NCBI GenBank assembly: GCA_030062745.1
Contig: CP099844.1
Coordinates: forward strand, 26,474,596-26,538,595
DNA length: 64,000 nucleotides
From: Capitulum mitella
Taxonomy: Eukaryota; Arthropoda; Thecostraca; Pollicipedomorpha; Pollicipedidae
Reading direction: 5' to 3'
Shown piece by piece: positions 24,301 through 35,959 of the stretch. The translations under genes were made by a program, and so were the position numbers. The notes under the pieces were generated by a model. It worked only from the letters and a program-made list of their open reading frames with translations, was not told the origin of the DNA and did no database searches. Position 1 is the stretch's first letter, and each line of letters starts with the position of its first letter.

Positions 24301-27300
24301 CCGAGACAGCCAGTCCAGGTTATCCCTGCAAACGGACAAACATAATCACATTTCACCGGGACCACATCATCACATTTCACACTAAGACCAGTTACAGACA
24401 GCGCGTTCGGACGCGCCTCCTAATATAGACCATCCAAAAAGGAATTTATTAGCAGTCCGTAAATACAGCATGCTTCATGCTTTCTTTTACGAGGCATCAA
24501 ATCTTTACCTTTTGTGGCCATTTTACACATAAAGCTTTGATCAATCGCAACGAAAACTACGAAAATTAACATCCCAATATATCTACAAACACACGATGAG
24601 CTCACCAACAGCCAACCACGAGCCAAAACACTCCCAGTTCCGCCCAGACTATCACACCGGCTCGGTTCAGCCCCGTCCGCCGGCCGCTCCCGAGAGCCGC
24701 CGCGCGCCACCCACCTGAGGAACTGGTCGCTGGTGGTGCCGCACTGCATGTAGCCGTGCGCCACCACCAGCGCCGTGTGGCAGACGGACGCGCGCACCGT
24801 GTCCTTGACCTGCTTCAGGATCATCAGGTCGGTGTGGTTGCCGCGGATGAGGAACTGCAGGTGCAGCTGGATGGCCACGTCGCCGGCCAGGATGGTGGTC
24901 AGCCGCTCGTAGTGTTTCTGGATCTGCTGGTCTGACTCCGACTGCGGCACAGACGACGACGGAGGAGGTCGCGGCGCTGCGCCGGCACCGACCCGGCCTC
25001 AGTGCCACACGGCCAAGGGACAGACGCCGGCAAAACGTTCGGCTGAACGTCGCTCTGGCGGGTGTTGTCACCAGTCCCAACACCGTAAATCAGACCACGG
25101 CAGAGCGCTGAATGCAGCAACAAATACCCTTGCCGCGCAGCCGACATGCTGAATACTACGCGATCGCATCATTCTTTAGACATTTAACATTTGGCTTGAA
25201 ATGAGGTGCTGAACTGGAACTGCACATGTCATCAAGGGTTTAAAGTTTACGGCACAACGTCTCTGAAATCAAAACATCACCATACACCATAGCAAAACAA
25301 TCGCATCGAAATTGTGAAACCATCGAAAACAATGTTGATACCATCCCTCGTTACACATAAAACATGTCTGGCATCCGCTGCTTGGCTGTTCTCACTGGTT
25401 CCGTCTTTCAACTACTGCAAGGATCCTCCCTGAGGTAGCCTCCTCCCCCTACGTCACCCCGGCCGGGCATCGTCCCCGGGGGGCGGCGGTCGGCTCACCA
25501 GCTGGTCGGCCGTCTGCGGTTGGGTCTGGCCGGGCTGGTCGGGCCGTTCGGCCGGGTGTTCGGCCGGCACCTCGCCCGGCACGGGCACCGTCAGCAGGCC
25601 GGGCAGCGGCGCCGTCACGCGCAGCGCCTGCAGCACGCGGCCCAGGAACTGCTGCGTCGCCGAGTCGTACAGGTCGAACGCGATCTGGTAGCCCATCAGC
25701 GCGCTATCCTGCCGGCGGGAGGGGGGGGGGGGTCAGGCAGGCACTCGCGCAGACCGGGAGAGCAGACCATGACCACACCGCAACAGGACGCACTAGACTG
25801 ACTCAAATGAAAAAGATGATCTCACAGTGACAAAAGATGTGACAAAACCACGAAGTCGCAAGCAAAGAAAACAACGACGGATGAGACTAAATTAAGTCGT
25901 ACAAAACCGGAACACCCAATGGCAGACAGCTACTAGGAACATAACATTACTGTGATCTGTCGTCAATACAAAAACAAGACAATACGTCACGACATTACGT
26001 AAAAATGGACGAAAGCCCAACAGACGACGGAAACGGCTACCGTTTGAGTGACTCAAAACAGTCAAGGAACACTGAAAAATTACCATTAGTTACCCTAATT
26101 ACACCAGGTTTTACTTCAGGCTTGCCAGACTAACGAGGCATCGCGCTGCCACGCAGCACAGCCTACAACAGGACTGTATCACAGCAATCAGACAAAAGCA
26201 CCACGAACAGACACCTGGGAAGGACGAGACGAGGTCAGCCCGCTCCAGCCAGGCCTCCCTCTGTCCAGCACCGCACCCTCTCACAAGGACCGACCTGGGA
26301 GCCACGGATGAGTCGCTCCAGCACCTGGGCCACCGCGCCCGGGTCGTCCAGGAAGATCAGGCACTGGCACATGTTGACGTAGTCGGGCGTGGCCAGGTTG
26401 CGGTACAGGTCGACCAGGGTGCGCAGCACCGCGTTGCGGAACTGCCGGTTCTGGATGAGCGACATCGCCACCGTGAACGCGTACTGCAGCATGCCCGCCA
26501 CGTCGTCCTGCCGGCCACGGGGCCACGGGTCAGATATCAGAGGCCAGAGGAGAGCTCACCAGAGTTATCAGGCTGCCCCCTCGACGCTGCCAGCCACATG
26601 GCTACCCACGTGGAAACAAGCTCACTCTCGGAGCACTACCTACCCACAGCGACCCTCCAGTCACGGCGACGTCTCCCCATACCCGCTGGCCAATGGACGC
26701 CGGACGGGTTGTGATCCCACTGTTCGGCGTCATCCTCCCCCAAAGCTCACTGAGTCCATGATGGCCTTCTGGAAGACGTCCATGCGGCGCGTCTCGAGCG
26801 CGATGCCCAGCGCCTGCCGGTACTGGCCATCCTGGAAGCAGCGGCTCAGCATGCGGTCCACGATGGCCTCCAGCCGGGAGTCGATCACGTGGCCGTCCCC
26901 CTCGCCGGCCTCCTCGGCGTTAGAGACGCGCAGGTGCGTGTAGTGGTCGATACACTTGGCTGGGGGAGATGACAAGCGTCAGATGGCCCGTCGGGGGGGG
27001 GGGGGCTCTTGAGGCCAACTGCAGTGCTAGTGGCAAATGGCTAACCTTTGGGTATGAGGTGATAAAAACAGGCTCCACTCAAGCATCGACAGAAGTATAA
27101 TGCAGCATCTTCAGTGTACCGAAACCGTCTGCCTTGGTGCACAACTTTATTGCCATTGCTAGTCTGTATCATCCAACAACCTATGTCCGCAGGCCCTGCT
27201 GCATCACCACACGCCGTGCAGCTCACCGATGATGGTCTCCACATACTGCGACTTGTCATTGACGTCGAACAGCTCGCCGGCGCCAAGCGCATACGTCAGC

Positions 27301-28234
27301 GAGTCCTCGAATGAGCCCAGGTGGTAGTAGACCTTACTGGCCACCAGCGCGGCCAGGTGGCGCTCCGGGAAACCCTTGTCCTCGTGCAGAATTTCACTGC
27401 GGCGCAATGTACCGTCAGCGCGAAAGAAATAACAACACTAAGACCAAAAATATGGTATTGGAAGTAAAGGTCACAACCTGTTGCATCCAACTGTGGTCAA
27501 GAGCAATATATGTACAGAAGTGTGACATAATTACTCTGAGAGGCCAAAAAAGAATGTATTTTGTAAGCTGCATTGGTATAACTGACTCAAAACAATTTTT
27601 ATATAAAAATCACACATGCTTTAATCAGTTGAATTTTGTTCATGTTTTTCATACCATAACCACATGTAATGAGAAAACAATGCTTATCTTGCTGTCACAA
27701 CATATCAAAGGACTCACATATCCTTTATAATAGGATCAGAAGTCACTGAGATTCCCAAAACTGGAATGTCTATGACAAACAAAAACACAAAGCACAAAAT
27801 GCTGGTCAAAAACTCACATTTTTTCAATGGCCTCTGATATTTCAGCCCAGAATTCATCCACAATGAGGTCCAACTTCTTAAGAGCAAACACCTTAAGCTC
27901 TGGCATGGGCTCCTCTAGGAGAGAGATGATGCCAGCTGGAAGAAAAAACAGTGTGGTCATTTTACCATCTATTTGAAGAACTTGGTCTTTAGGCACTGTT
28001 ACTCTCCATTTTAAATTCCAACACTACTAAAAGACAACAACTATTGAGTAATGTGATACTGCCAAACAGTTTTGACTTGTATGACAAGCCAAAATAAAAA
28101 AAAATGGGCCACCAAAACATATGGCATAACACCTTTTGATAATCAAGACATTTCCAACTGACCAATAAATACAATGTACTGTGGTTCAAAGTCTTATATA
28201 TGCCACATATCTCACCTGATGATGAAATATTCAT
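18373..28234 (-). CDS. PSMD1: PSMD1 / Rpn2, 26S proteasome base scaffold; 17 coding exons, 971 aa
   Basis: Coding exons 5' to 3': 28234-28216, 27935-27818, 27396-27227, 26959-26751, 26507-26295, 25708-25499, 24941-24715, 24325-24235, 23861-23700, 23328-23205, 22827-22714, 22266-22100, 20838-20673, 20259-20129, 19787-19422, 19119-18958, 18639-18373. All junctions keep phase; the total is 2,916 nt. The first coding exon is only 19 nt (MNISSS), and its split codon joins AGIISLL. Rpn2 is the largest 19S base subunit; it holds the ATPase ring and the ubiquitin receptor Rpn13. Regions: helical N-terminal repeats about 1-240; a Pro/Gln/acidic linker (about 280-313, exon 6) where human PSMD1 also has a low-complexity insert; proteasome/cyclosome repeats about 390-700 (e.g. 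[26 protein letters not shown]); a charged KEKE-type stretch 840-883; and the C-terminal tail [11 protein letters not shown], matching the Rpn13-binding tail. Human PSMD1 is 953 residues. The upstream 5' UTR is not defined. Confidence 0.97.
20826..21112 (-). repeat. 33/30-bp minisatellite reiterating the PSMD1 exon 13 3' splice site
   Basis: Read on the minus strand, each unit is a C-rich tract, a CCCCAG acceptor and the first bases of exon 13 (GTGTCGGACGT). The real junction is 20839/20838. Intact copies have the AG complement ending at 20873, 20906, 20969, 21002, 21065 and 21092. Two shorter 30-bp copies (near 20939 and 21032) have CACATG in place of CCCAGGTG and lost the site. Decayed copies continue to about 21300. 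The coding frame is open from about 21090 into exon 13, so each acceptor would add an in-frame [11 protein letters not shown]-like peptide. Confidence 0.95.
21588..21786. repeat. Imperfect ~65-bp tandem repeat in a PSMD1 intron
   Basis: About 2.5-3 units share GTGAAGAGA...CCCTTGT(C/T)ATCTA(C/T)CAT...TTTGTGTCT...TAAAGTTA. The last unit has an extra duplication of the ATCTACCAT segment. It lies inside the intron between PSMD1 exons 12 and 13. Confidence 0.8.
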
Positions 28235-30789
28235 GATGACCTTATCCAATGGCAAACAGTGGTGTGAAAAAAACACCTGACCCCTGCAAAGAGATGCTGC
28301 TGTTATTGTTGTTGTTGATGCACACACATATCCATAAACTTTCATGATATGTTTTTATGCAGTATATCAAGCAGAAACCAAGTAGATATGGAGATGGTCA
28401 CAAAATTACCCATTCTGTTCAAAACTCAGTTCACAGTGCCCAATACAATAAATGCTGTACCACTCACTGTGGCAAACAAATAAATCAAATTTTTCCTTCC
28501 TACATGATGCAACTTCACTTGACTACATGTTTGTGACTCAATATATCATCTTGTACCCTGAGGATAATTCCAATTACAAGTGATACAAACATATGTATAT
28601 GTATGTATATATTTTGGGAATAAACAGACTTTTGTGAATAATGCCACCAATTCTGCAGATTGATAACTAATGAGTTTACCCAAAAAATACAGATCAGAAA
28701 TCATTCCAAGAACTACTAAAATCAGAAAAACACATGAAATGACATGTTTCACAAAAATAGAGGAACTCCAAAATTAGTTCCCATTAATTTCATACCGTCT
28801 TTGTCGGTCTTTGTTTTTTTATTTTGGCCTTGCAGTGTTGGGAAAATCACAATGTCTAACCCAACATTTCCATGTACACATTAAGGAAATCAGAGAAATG
28901 AGGTATGTATTGGCATCTGTGGACTTCTAACCATCCACAATGTCTTTATCCAGACTTTATTAGTTGCAGCCCTTGAGATTCAGGCTGTTTCTCAATCTTA
29001 TGCAGTCAGCTATAAGAAAACATATATTGGGTGGATATGGTTTACATATTATCAAAACTAAAAATGAGACCAGTTTCGAGCTCTACTCGATCATGAGCTT
29101 TCCAGCGAAGGGCTTATTTTTACCATGCAGCCAACTGTTATTGAGTTAGGGGGGCCTGTCAACTGCCCCCCAGTTGAGCATGCATGACAGCAACCCATGG
29201 TGAGGTGCAAGTTAAGGATGTTTGACCAACATATGTGCAAGTTAATAAATATATAAAATTTTATGAAATACACCTTCATTTCCAAAGGCCATATTACTGT
29301 AAAATGTGTACAACTGCAACATTAAACTAGTAGTGCATACATACTCAATGCAGCATCAGTACTACCATATTCCAGCAAGTAGCAACAGTCACTACTAACA
29401 GGATAGATAATCACTTAACCAGTTCAAGAACATGCTTAAAGATATCCTGCAACCAAAAGGCTTGAGTTACAGCAATTGATTCTCCCAAAACCTGTCAAGC
29501 AACAAGCTTGTACTGCACAAAATGACCAACACAACATGCATCCATTTCACAAAATATTTTCTTGACAATGCTTGACAGCAAGACGTAATGGAAACCCCAC
29601 AAAGCTTCTTGATTACTTCCAATAAAACAAAACAAAAACAAGAACTTGTGTTAAATCAAAGTGCTGGAAATGTAAGAGCTCATGTGGTAAATGACATAAG
29701 AGTGCACCTTGTAAATGGTTTCACAAACTGGTTAGGAACACTGCCTGTTCGATTTGTACCAAGAATTGTTTGACAAAGGCTGAAAACAATGTAAAAATCA
29801 CGTTTACCATGAACACATGTAGCTGTTATTACTCAATTTATTCCCATCACAATACAAACAGAATTGCATAACAGCTTAACAATGGTATTACAATTAAGGG
29901 AAAAATAAAACACCTCATACATCATGCTGTGTTTACTCTTCCTGAGGAACAAAGTTCAACATGACCCATTTTGTATCTTTTTGACTGGCCCTTTCACCCT
30001 TCGCCAGCATTCATCAAAAGGCAACATCTCTTTCCAACTTGAATAGGCAAAGACCTACCTTTTCAGGGTCAGCTCTTGTCTACTGTGTTTCAAATATTAG
30101 GTACTGCTTCTTTTAGATAATGCCGGCAGAGAAACCACGAACCGCGCAACTGTTCACTCAGCACACAACAGCATAAAGTACACCCAAATGACTGGTAGCG
30201 GCGAAAATGTAGCTCAATGCGGCGCATACACAATGAGCATTGTCAGGACCCTGCGACTTTAAAAAATACACGATGCTTTTCTCGAAACGCATTTATATGC
30301 TGGTATGAAACAAAATATTCAATTTATGGTATACGAATTATGATATTTTTAATAAAATCACAAACACACACGGTACGAAACTTATTTTGGCGGAATGATA
30401 GTCCGTCACTAAATGTGAGTGTGGCTCAATGTCAGGCCTACAGCAATAAAAACAAAATTATGTCTGGGATGAAGCTGATGATTTCAATCAATACGACACA
30501 AACAAAAAATGAAGTCGCACGGCAATGAGGAGTGCAATTAAGTTTGTTCCTCCCTTTCATGAAAAAGATGAAACAAAAATTAAAGAAAGCAGCATTTGTC
30601 TTCTATAACACTTAGAAACAAATAACAATCATTTCATGTTTGGAGCCTCGATGTAAGTTTGGGATTCAGGTGCATCCCCAAATTCACAAAAAGTTAATAT
30701 TATGCCCATGGCGCTGCATGGAAAGACGAGCTCAGAAATGGGGGGAGGGCAAGTTGGATCAAGAGGGCCCTTGTGACCAATGGTAGTCC
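28235..30789. other. AT-rich region upstream of PSMD1
   Basis: No coding exon or named repeat is evident. The PSMD1 5' UTR and promoter must lie in or beyond this interval on the minus strand. The start codon context is GTCATCATGA. I could not identify a TATA box or a first non-coding exon. Confidence 0.45.
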
Positions 30790-30874
30790 TCGTTAGGGAC
30801 GGATCCAGGTGTCGACAAGCATGGGTGTGGTTTTTGGAAAATTATTATGGGTGCCTAAAAGGCTATGGCACATC

Positions 30875-31108
30875 CAGGCATGTTGCCAGGATTTTTCTCG
30901 GGGGGGGGGGGCAAACGAAATTTGCAAGAAAAGACAACAATTTTAGGCAATTTATTTCATATTTAATGCACAGAAAAACGTATGTTTGTTTTTACAACAT
31001 ATATATGATCACTGTTACGTATTCATGAGAAATCGCCATGGATCTTATGAAGACCGCTTGGCTCGGGGGGGGGGCATGGCCCCGTGGCCCCCCTTGGCTG
31101 CGTCCCTG
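30875..31108 (-). mobile_element. hAT-like MITE, copy A
   Basis: This 234-bp element is in minus orientation. Its minus-strand 5' end reads CAGGGACGCAGCCAAGG, and its plus-strand left end CAGGCATGTTGCC is the counterpart inverted terminus. It is flanked by 8-bp near-duplicates, GGCACATC (30867-30874) and GACACATC (31109-31116), the target-duplication length of hAT elements. The interior has G runs and AT-rich sequence shared with copies B and C, and no coding capacity. Confidence 0.75.
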
Positions 31109-31800
31109 GACACATCCATACCTTGCGTATTGGGGGGGGGGGGTCGTAGGAGGCGTTTATGCCTAGAGTTCAGAGAAATGGATTTAAAAAGGTATTACGG
31201 AGGTAAATTACAGAAGTATGTGTCACATAAGTCATGTTTGGCTATATGGCGGCGACATCCTTAACGGAAATATGTTTGTTTATTCCGGTATCCCAAAAAC
31301 ACACTCCAGGGAATATTTAAGCTTGGTTATGAACTGCCATGTGCATGCATTTTTGGTAATCTTAGACCTGTATGTTGGCCTAATTCTGGTTTCTGGTCAT
31401 CTCAGACCAATATTTCACGCAATGTAGCTATTGTTTTCATTGACAGTGTTATCGATACGCGAAATACAGTAACACAGTACTAAAGGAAGGAACCAATCAG
31501 CGAACAGAAAATACGTAGGTAAACCTTGGACGCACGTAATGCTTACCCAACACTCTGCCTTGCTGTACCAAACGCAGTTATAAACGGCAGCGTCGATCGT
31601 TTTGACAGACAACAGCAGCGTATTTCGACCTATTCATGTAATGCATAGGTCGTTGTATGATTTTGATGGTTCGCGTTCTGCGGGGAAATTCGTGGAACTG
31701 CAGAGGGTACTTGCTTGAATTCATGATGGCCGTCTTCATAATTTTGGTGTTGGCAGGCCACCGTCAGCTTCAACATCGCTGATGCTAACGATAAGATTAC

Positions 31801-32069
31801 GAGGCGCGCAGCCAAGGGGCCAGGGGCATGGGGCCATGCCTCCCCCTTCCACCTTAGCCAAGCAGCCTACACTAGATATTTGTCGATTTCGTAGGAATAC
31901 GGATTAATAATCATATAAATGCTACAAAAGCAAGCATATGTCTTTTCTGTGCGTGAAAATGTGAGGTTAATTGAGTTAAATTTTTGCCTTTTCTACAAAT
32001 TTTGTCATACGCCAGTAGCATATGACAACATTTAATATTTACCCCAGGAAATTCCTGGCTACGTGCATG
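31801..32069 (+). mobile_element. hAT-like MITE, copy B
   Basis: Same family as the copies at 30875 and 33432: GCAGCCAAGGGGCCAGGGGC, then the shared AT-rich core (ATATTTGTCGATTTCGTAGG; TTGTCATACGCCAGTAGCA), ending in GGCTACGTGCATG. The first bases (GAGGCGCGCAGCC) have drifted from the CAGGGACGTAGCC consensus. I could not find a convincing target-site duplication. Confidence 0.65.
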
Positions 32070-32919
32070 ACGCTAGCACGTTTTATCGGTGATCTAAATG
32101 GTGACAAGAAACTGGGGTAAATAGATCAAAATTGGGCTGGCGGTCAGCGTGCTTATCTAACTAAAACATGGGCTAACGAGAGCGAGTTGGCAATAATGAA
32201 TGGTACCTACGCTTCGATTCACGAATATGTCCTCTTCAAACGCACGTGTACAATTAAAATCACGATTTTAGCAGATACACTCCTCTTAATCGAGAACCTT
32301 GCTCCAGGAATCAGTTTGACACAGTTTGATTTGAAGGGTGGGGAGAAAAGCAATTGGTGGGTGACAATGAAGTAAAAAGATTTTAATTATTTCCGATCAA
32401 GCTGATTTTAGGTGGTTAACATCATGGAGCTCAGAATATAACTATATTTTAATAATGAAACCTACTTCAAACTGTGGGTGCCCAAGTCATGTTGTGGGTG
32501 CCGGGGCACCCACAAAAAGAGAGGAAACCACACCCCTGTGGCTGAGCCTGGTTGGGGGGGGGGTGTAATGGTCAGCGTGGCTCCTTCTCCCAGTCGGTTT
32601 CCCCCATTTTCTGCTTTTCAGAGATGAAAAAACGTTGATCCGTGCAAATCCAGGGCAAAACGTTTGATATTATTTTGCATTTTCTGCCATATAAAGTAAC
32701 TGAAAGATTGAAGCGATTCGAAGTGAAGTCTTGATTCAAAAAGTTTTGCATTTTATTTCCTCACAAAGTGGCCGAAGCATCACAAAAACGGCGGGATTTT
32801 AGGCGGCTCCGTCCCTCCCTCCATTTGAAATGTCTTATTTATATCTGGTCCAGGAGCCCGTTCGCCACCCCCCCCCCGTAGTTTCTGGAGACTTTTGCCA
32901 GCTTAGGTTAGGTTCCCTC

Positions 32920-34660
32920 TTGCAGTAACAGGGCACTTTTGGTGGATTCGGGCCGTACGCGTGTCAGGGCTCTGTGGTGGTCTCAGGCTCCTTTTACAGT
33001 CCCTCGGGACGTCTCAGGCGCTCCTCTGACAATTTCAGGGGCACCTCAGACAGTTTCAGGGACCCATCTGATGGTTTCAGGGATGATTAAGGAATCTCGG
33101 TTCCCTCCTGTCGTCCCTGAGACATTTTTGCCGTTTAAGGGGGCCTCAAAGGCCCTCTATAAGTCTCTCTTTCTCTCTCCCGTGATAGAGACGCTTCTGG
33201 TAATCTTCTAAGTTCTTTGGCCGTTTCAGGAGCTTCTGGCCGTGTCAAGGTCTAGTAGTTTCAGGGAACCCCTGATATCCCAGGTGCCTCTCTTGTCGTC
33301 TCTGGGGAACAGTGTTGCCGTTTCAGGGGCCCTGTGGCAGTTACAAAGAAAAACTTTCGACGATTTCAGAACCTCTGTGCAGCATCATGGGACCTCTGAA
33401 CGTCTCCGGTGGTCCCCATGGCTGTATCAGGCAGGGACGTAGCCAAGGGTTCCTGGCCCTCCCTGAGCCGAGCGGTCTACATTAGATATATAACGATTTC
33501 GCACGAATATGGAATAGTGATCATATATATACTGCAAAAACAAACATTATACGTATTCCTGTGGGTTGAATATACGGCGAATTACATGAAGTTGCTGTTT
33601 TTTTCGTATAAACTTCGTCAGATGCCAGCGGCAGATAACGGAATTTGACATTTGCCCCCCCCCCCGAGGGCAATCCGGGCTACGTGCTTGGTATCAGGGA
33701 TCTTCCTCTGTTACATGGGGTGTATTTGACAGTCTTAGGGCCCCTCTAGCCGTAACAGGGGCCTTTTCTGACGCTTCAGGAGCCTCACTGATAGTCTCAG
33801 GGGGGCCTTTCCCGTGCCAGAAGCCCGCCTAACACCCCTAAAGGGCCTTCTGGTCGTCCAGGGTCCCCATACCATCTGTGAGGTCCTCTTATCATCTTTG
33901 CCTCGCAGGGGCCCTCCGAGTTTTTTGGCGGTCTCAGGGGTCATTTGCCGTGTAGGGGCCATCTTGCCATCTCAGGATTAACCGAAATTTCCTGAGGCCC
34001 TCCTTACTGCCATCAAAAACCTCTCATGTTTTCAGAAAGACCAGTGTAGCCCATTGGGACCCCTCTCGAGGTTAAGGTCACCGATGAATCCCCGTTCAGG
34101 GGGCCCCTCTTGCTGGCCAGAATCCCTTTATGCAGTGCTGGGCACCCTCTTAAGTTCTTGCCGTCCCAGGGGCCTCCCTGTCACTTATAGCGGTCTCATG
34201 AACCTTTTGCAGTGTTGTTGGGGCCCCTTCTCGCAGTCTCAGGGGCCCTTGGAGAGTTTCATGTGCCCCTCTATTCATCTTAGGGCCATCTTACCGTACC
34301 AGAGTCCCATTAACCCTGCCGGAAGCCCTCTTACTGCATCAGGAACCGTCAGCTTTTCACACAGGCACGTGAAACTCATTTGGGGCCCCTATGACATTCC
34401 AGGGGCCCCTATGCCGCCCTAGGGACTCAGTCCTTATCTTGGCCGACTCAGGGGCCCTATGACGCTTTTGGTGGTCTCAGGGACACTCTGCCGTGTTGGG
34501 GCGCTGCTGTGATCTCAGGGGTCCTTTGGGAGCTTCAGGGGTCCTTTATGTGTCTCAAGCGGTCATCTAACGCTCCTGGAGGCCCCAAGACTGCATCAGG
34601 AGTCCGTCAGGTTCATGCAAAGACCCCGTGAAGCTGACACGGACCTGTTCGGGCCCCTTT
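32920..34660 (+). repeat. Degenerate GGGGCC/TTTCAGG satellite
   Basis: About 1.7 kb of irregular units of roughly 25-35 bp share the core (T)TTCAGGGGCCCCTCT and variants (GTCTCAGGGGCC, TTCAGGGACC). The array is interrupted by the MITE at 33432-33690. A weaker related patch with CCGACAGGGGCCCTTC wording continues at 34860-35150. Reading frames through it are not genes. Confidence 0.8.
33432..33690 (+). mobile_element. hAT-like MITE, copy C
   Basis: This 259-bp element begins CAGGGACGTAGCC and ends GGCTACGTGCTTG, a 13-bp terminal inverted repeat with two mismatches. Perfect 8-bp direct repeats GTATCAGG lie at 33424-33431 and 33691-33698, the hAT target-duplication length. It sits inside the GGGGCC-rich satellite and so inserted after that array formed. 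It encodes no protein. Confidence 0.82.
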
Positions 34661-35382
34661 TGAGTTTGGGAGAATTCCTGTTCTCAGACATCAGGGAAGG
34701 GGACGATCGCCCCCATCACTCCGTCCCTGGATCGGCGCCTGGCCCTCGTAATCAGTGAGGCCCCATGTGATTAAAATCACGATTGGCTTATAAAGGGGCC
34801 CCGCTGGAGTGTAAAGGGGGTTTCTGCTTGCCTGTTAACCTGGTTCCTGCCAACCTGGTGGATGACCCTTACAGGCCGGCAGAGGCTTCTTTACAGGCAA
34901 GCAGGGGCCCCTGAATGAAAATTTAGGGGTGGCTGAGGGAGAGGGGGACTACAATCTGAAGGGCCCCTCCTAAAAGGGCCTCTTTCGGCCTCCGGAGGCA
35001 CGGTCAGGGGCCTTCTTACAGACCAAAAGGAGGTCCCTCCAGAGGCCGACAGGGGCCCTTCATGGGCCGACAGGAGACCCTCTGCAGACAAGCAGTGAAC
35101 TTCCCTACAAGCTAGAAGGGCCCTAAACACTCATCCAGACCACGGGCCTCTGTTCATAACACACAAAGCCCTCTTTTATATTCGGAAAGCGTTTTTTTAA
35201 GATCGTAAGTCTTCTTAAATGCTTAAAATATTCTTATTTCACTTCAGCTGCCTGTTTCTGACAGCCTAAGGCGATCTGTGGGCACCTAACACTATACAAA
35301 CAATTGGGGCTTTTGGCCCCAGGGTGCCCGCTCGGCCTCCGGGAGGGCCTCTTGGCCTCCAGGGGACCATGAACCCTTTGCC

Positions 35383-35816
35383 CCCCCTGGTTACGCTTCT
35401 GCATCCCCATTGTTTTGGAAGAGTTCCACTCGACGCGAGATACATAATGGTTTTCCCCCTAACAGCATTTTTTTTTACATCGAATTCAGATTTTCCGCGA
35501 TACCGCCATTATGTAATTCCATTCATACTATGCGAGATTATGACACGAGAAACGGGAAGGAAAGAGGTAAAGGAAAGGGGAGGAAAGCTGTCCCCAACTT
35601 TTTTGAAATTCAGCATCGACCCTAAGGGCGTTGAAGGAAAAATGACCCGAAATGCTTCTTTGTCCCCCCCCCCACTGTGAGGGAGTTCCCGCGTCGCTGT
35701 CGAAGACCAATTGCCAAGACCACATGTAGCTACTTTCCCCAAGGCAGGAGCTGGAGTAAACCGGGCATCTCGAATCAGTTCATTCATACCCATGGGTGTA
35801 ACCACCGGGGGATGGG
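35383..35816. mobile_element. Possible short inverted-repeat element
   Basis: The left edge reads CCCCCCCTGGTTACGC. The complement of the right edge (about 35794-35816) reads CCCCCGGTGGTTACAC, a 15-16 bp inverted pair with mismatches. The interior is non-coding. A further GGGACGTGGCTAAACCC at about 35964 suggests another element end. Confidence 0.3.
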
Positions 35817-35959
35817 CTGGGGTATGCTTCCTCTAGTTTTAGCTTGATGTCCCCCTAATTTTGGTCGGAAAGCGAATGTCTTCTGCAATTTCCCGTCGAA
35901 AAACATGATTTCAGGTCAGACTGTCTCCCCAGATTCTGATTAGTTCTCCCACCCCAAAT

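Larger units (their letters stand above)
30790..32560. mobile_element. Possible larger repeat with inverted ends enclosing copies A and B
   Basis: Near 30793-30855 the plus strand reads AGGGACGGATCCAGG...GGGTGTGGTTTTTGG...GGGTGCC. The complement of about 32486-32556 reads CCAGGCTCAGCCAC...GGGTGTGGTTTCC...GTGGGTGCC. The two ends look like diverged inverted copies of one terminus, with the two hAT-like MITEs nested between them. There is no coding capacity; the pairing was judged by eye. Confidence 0.3.
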
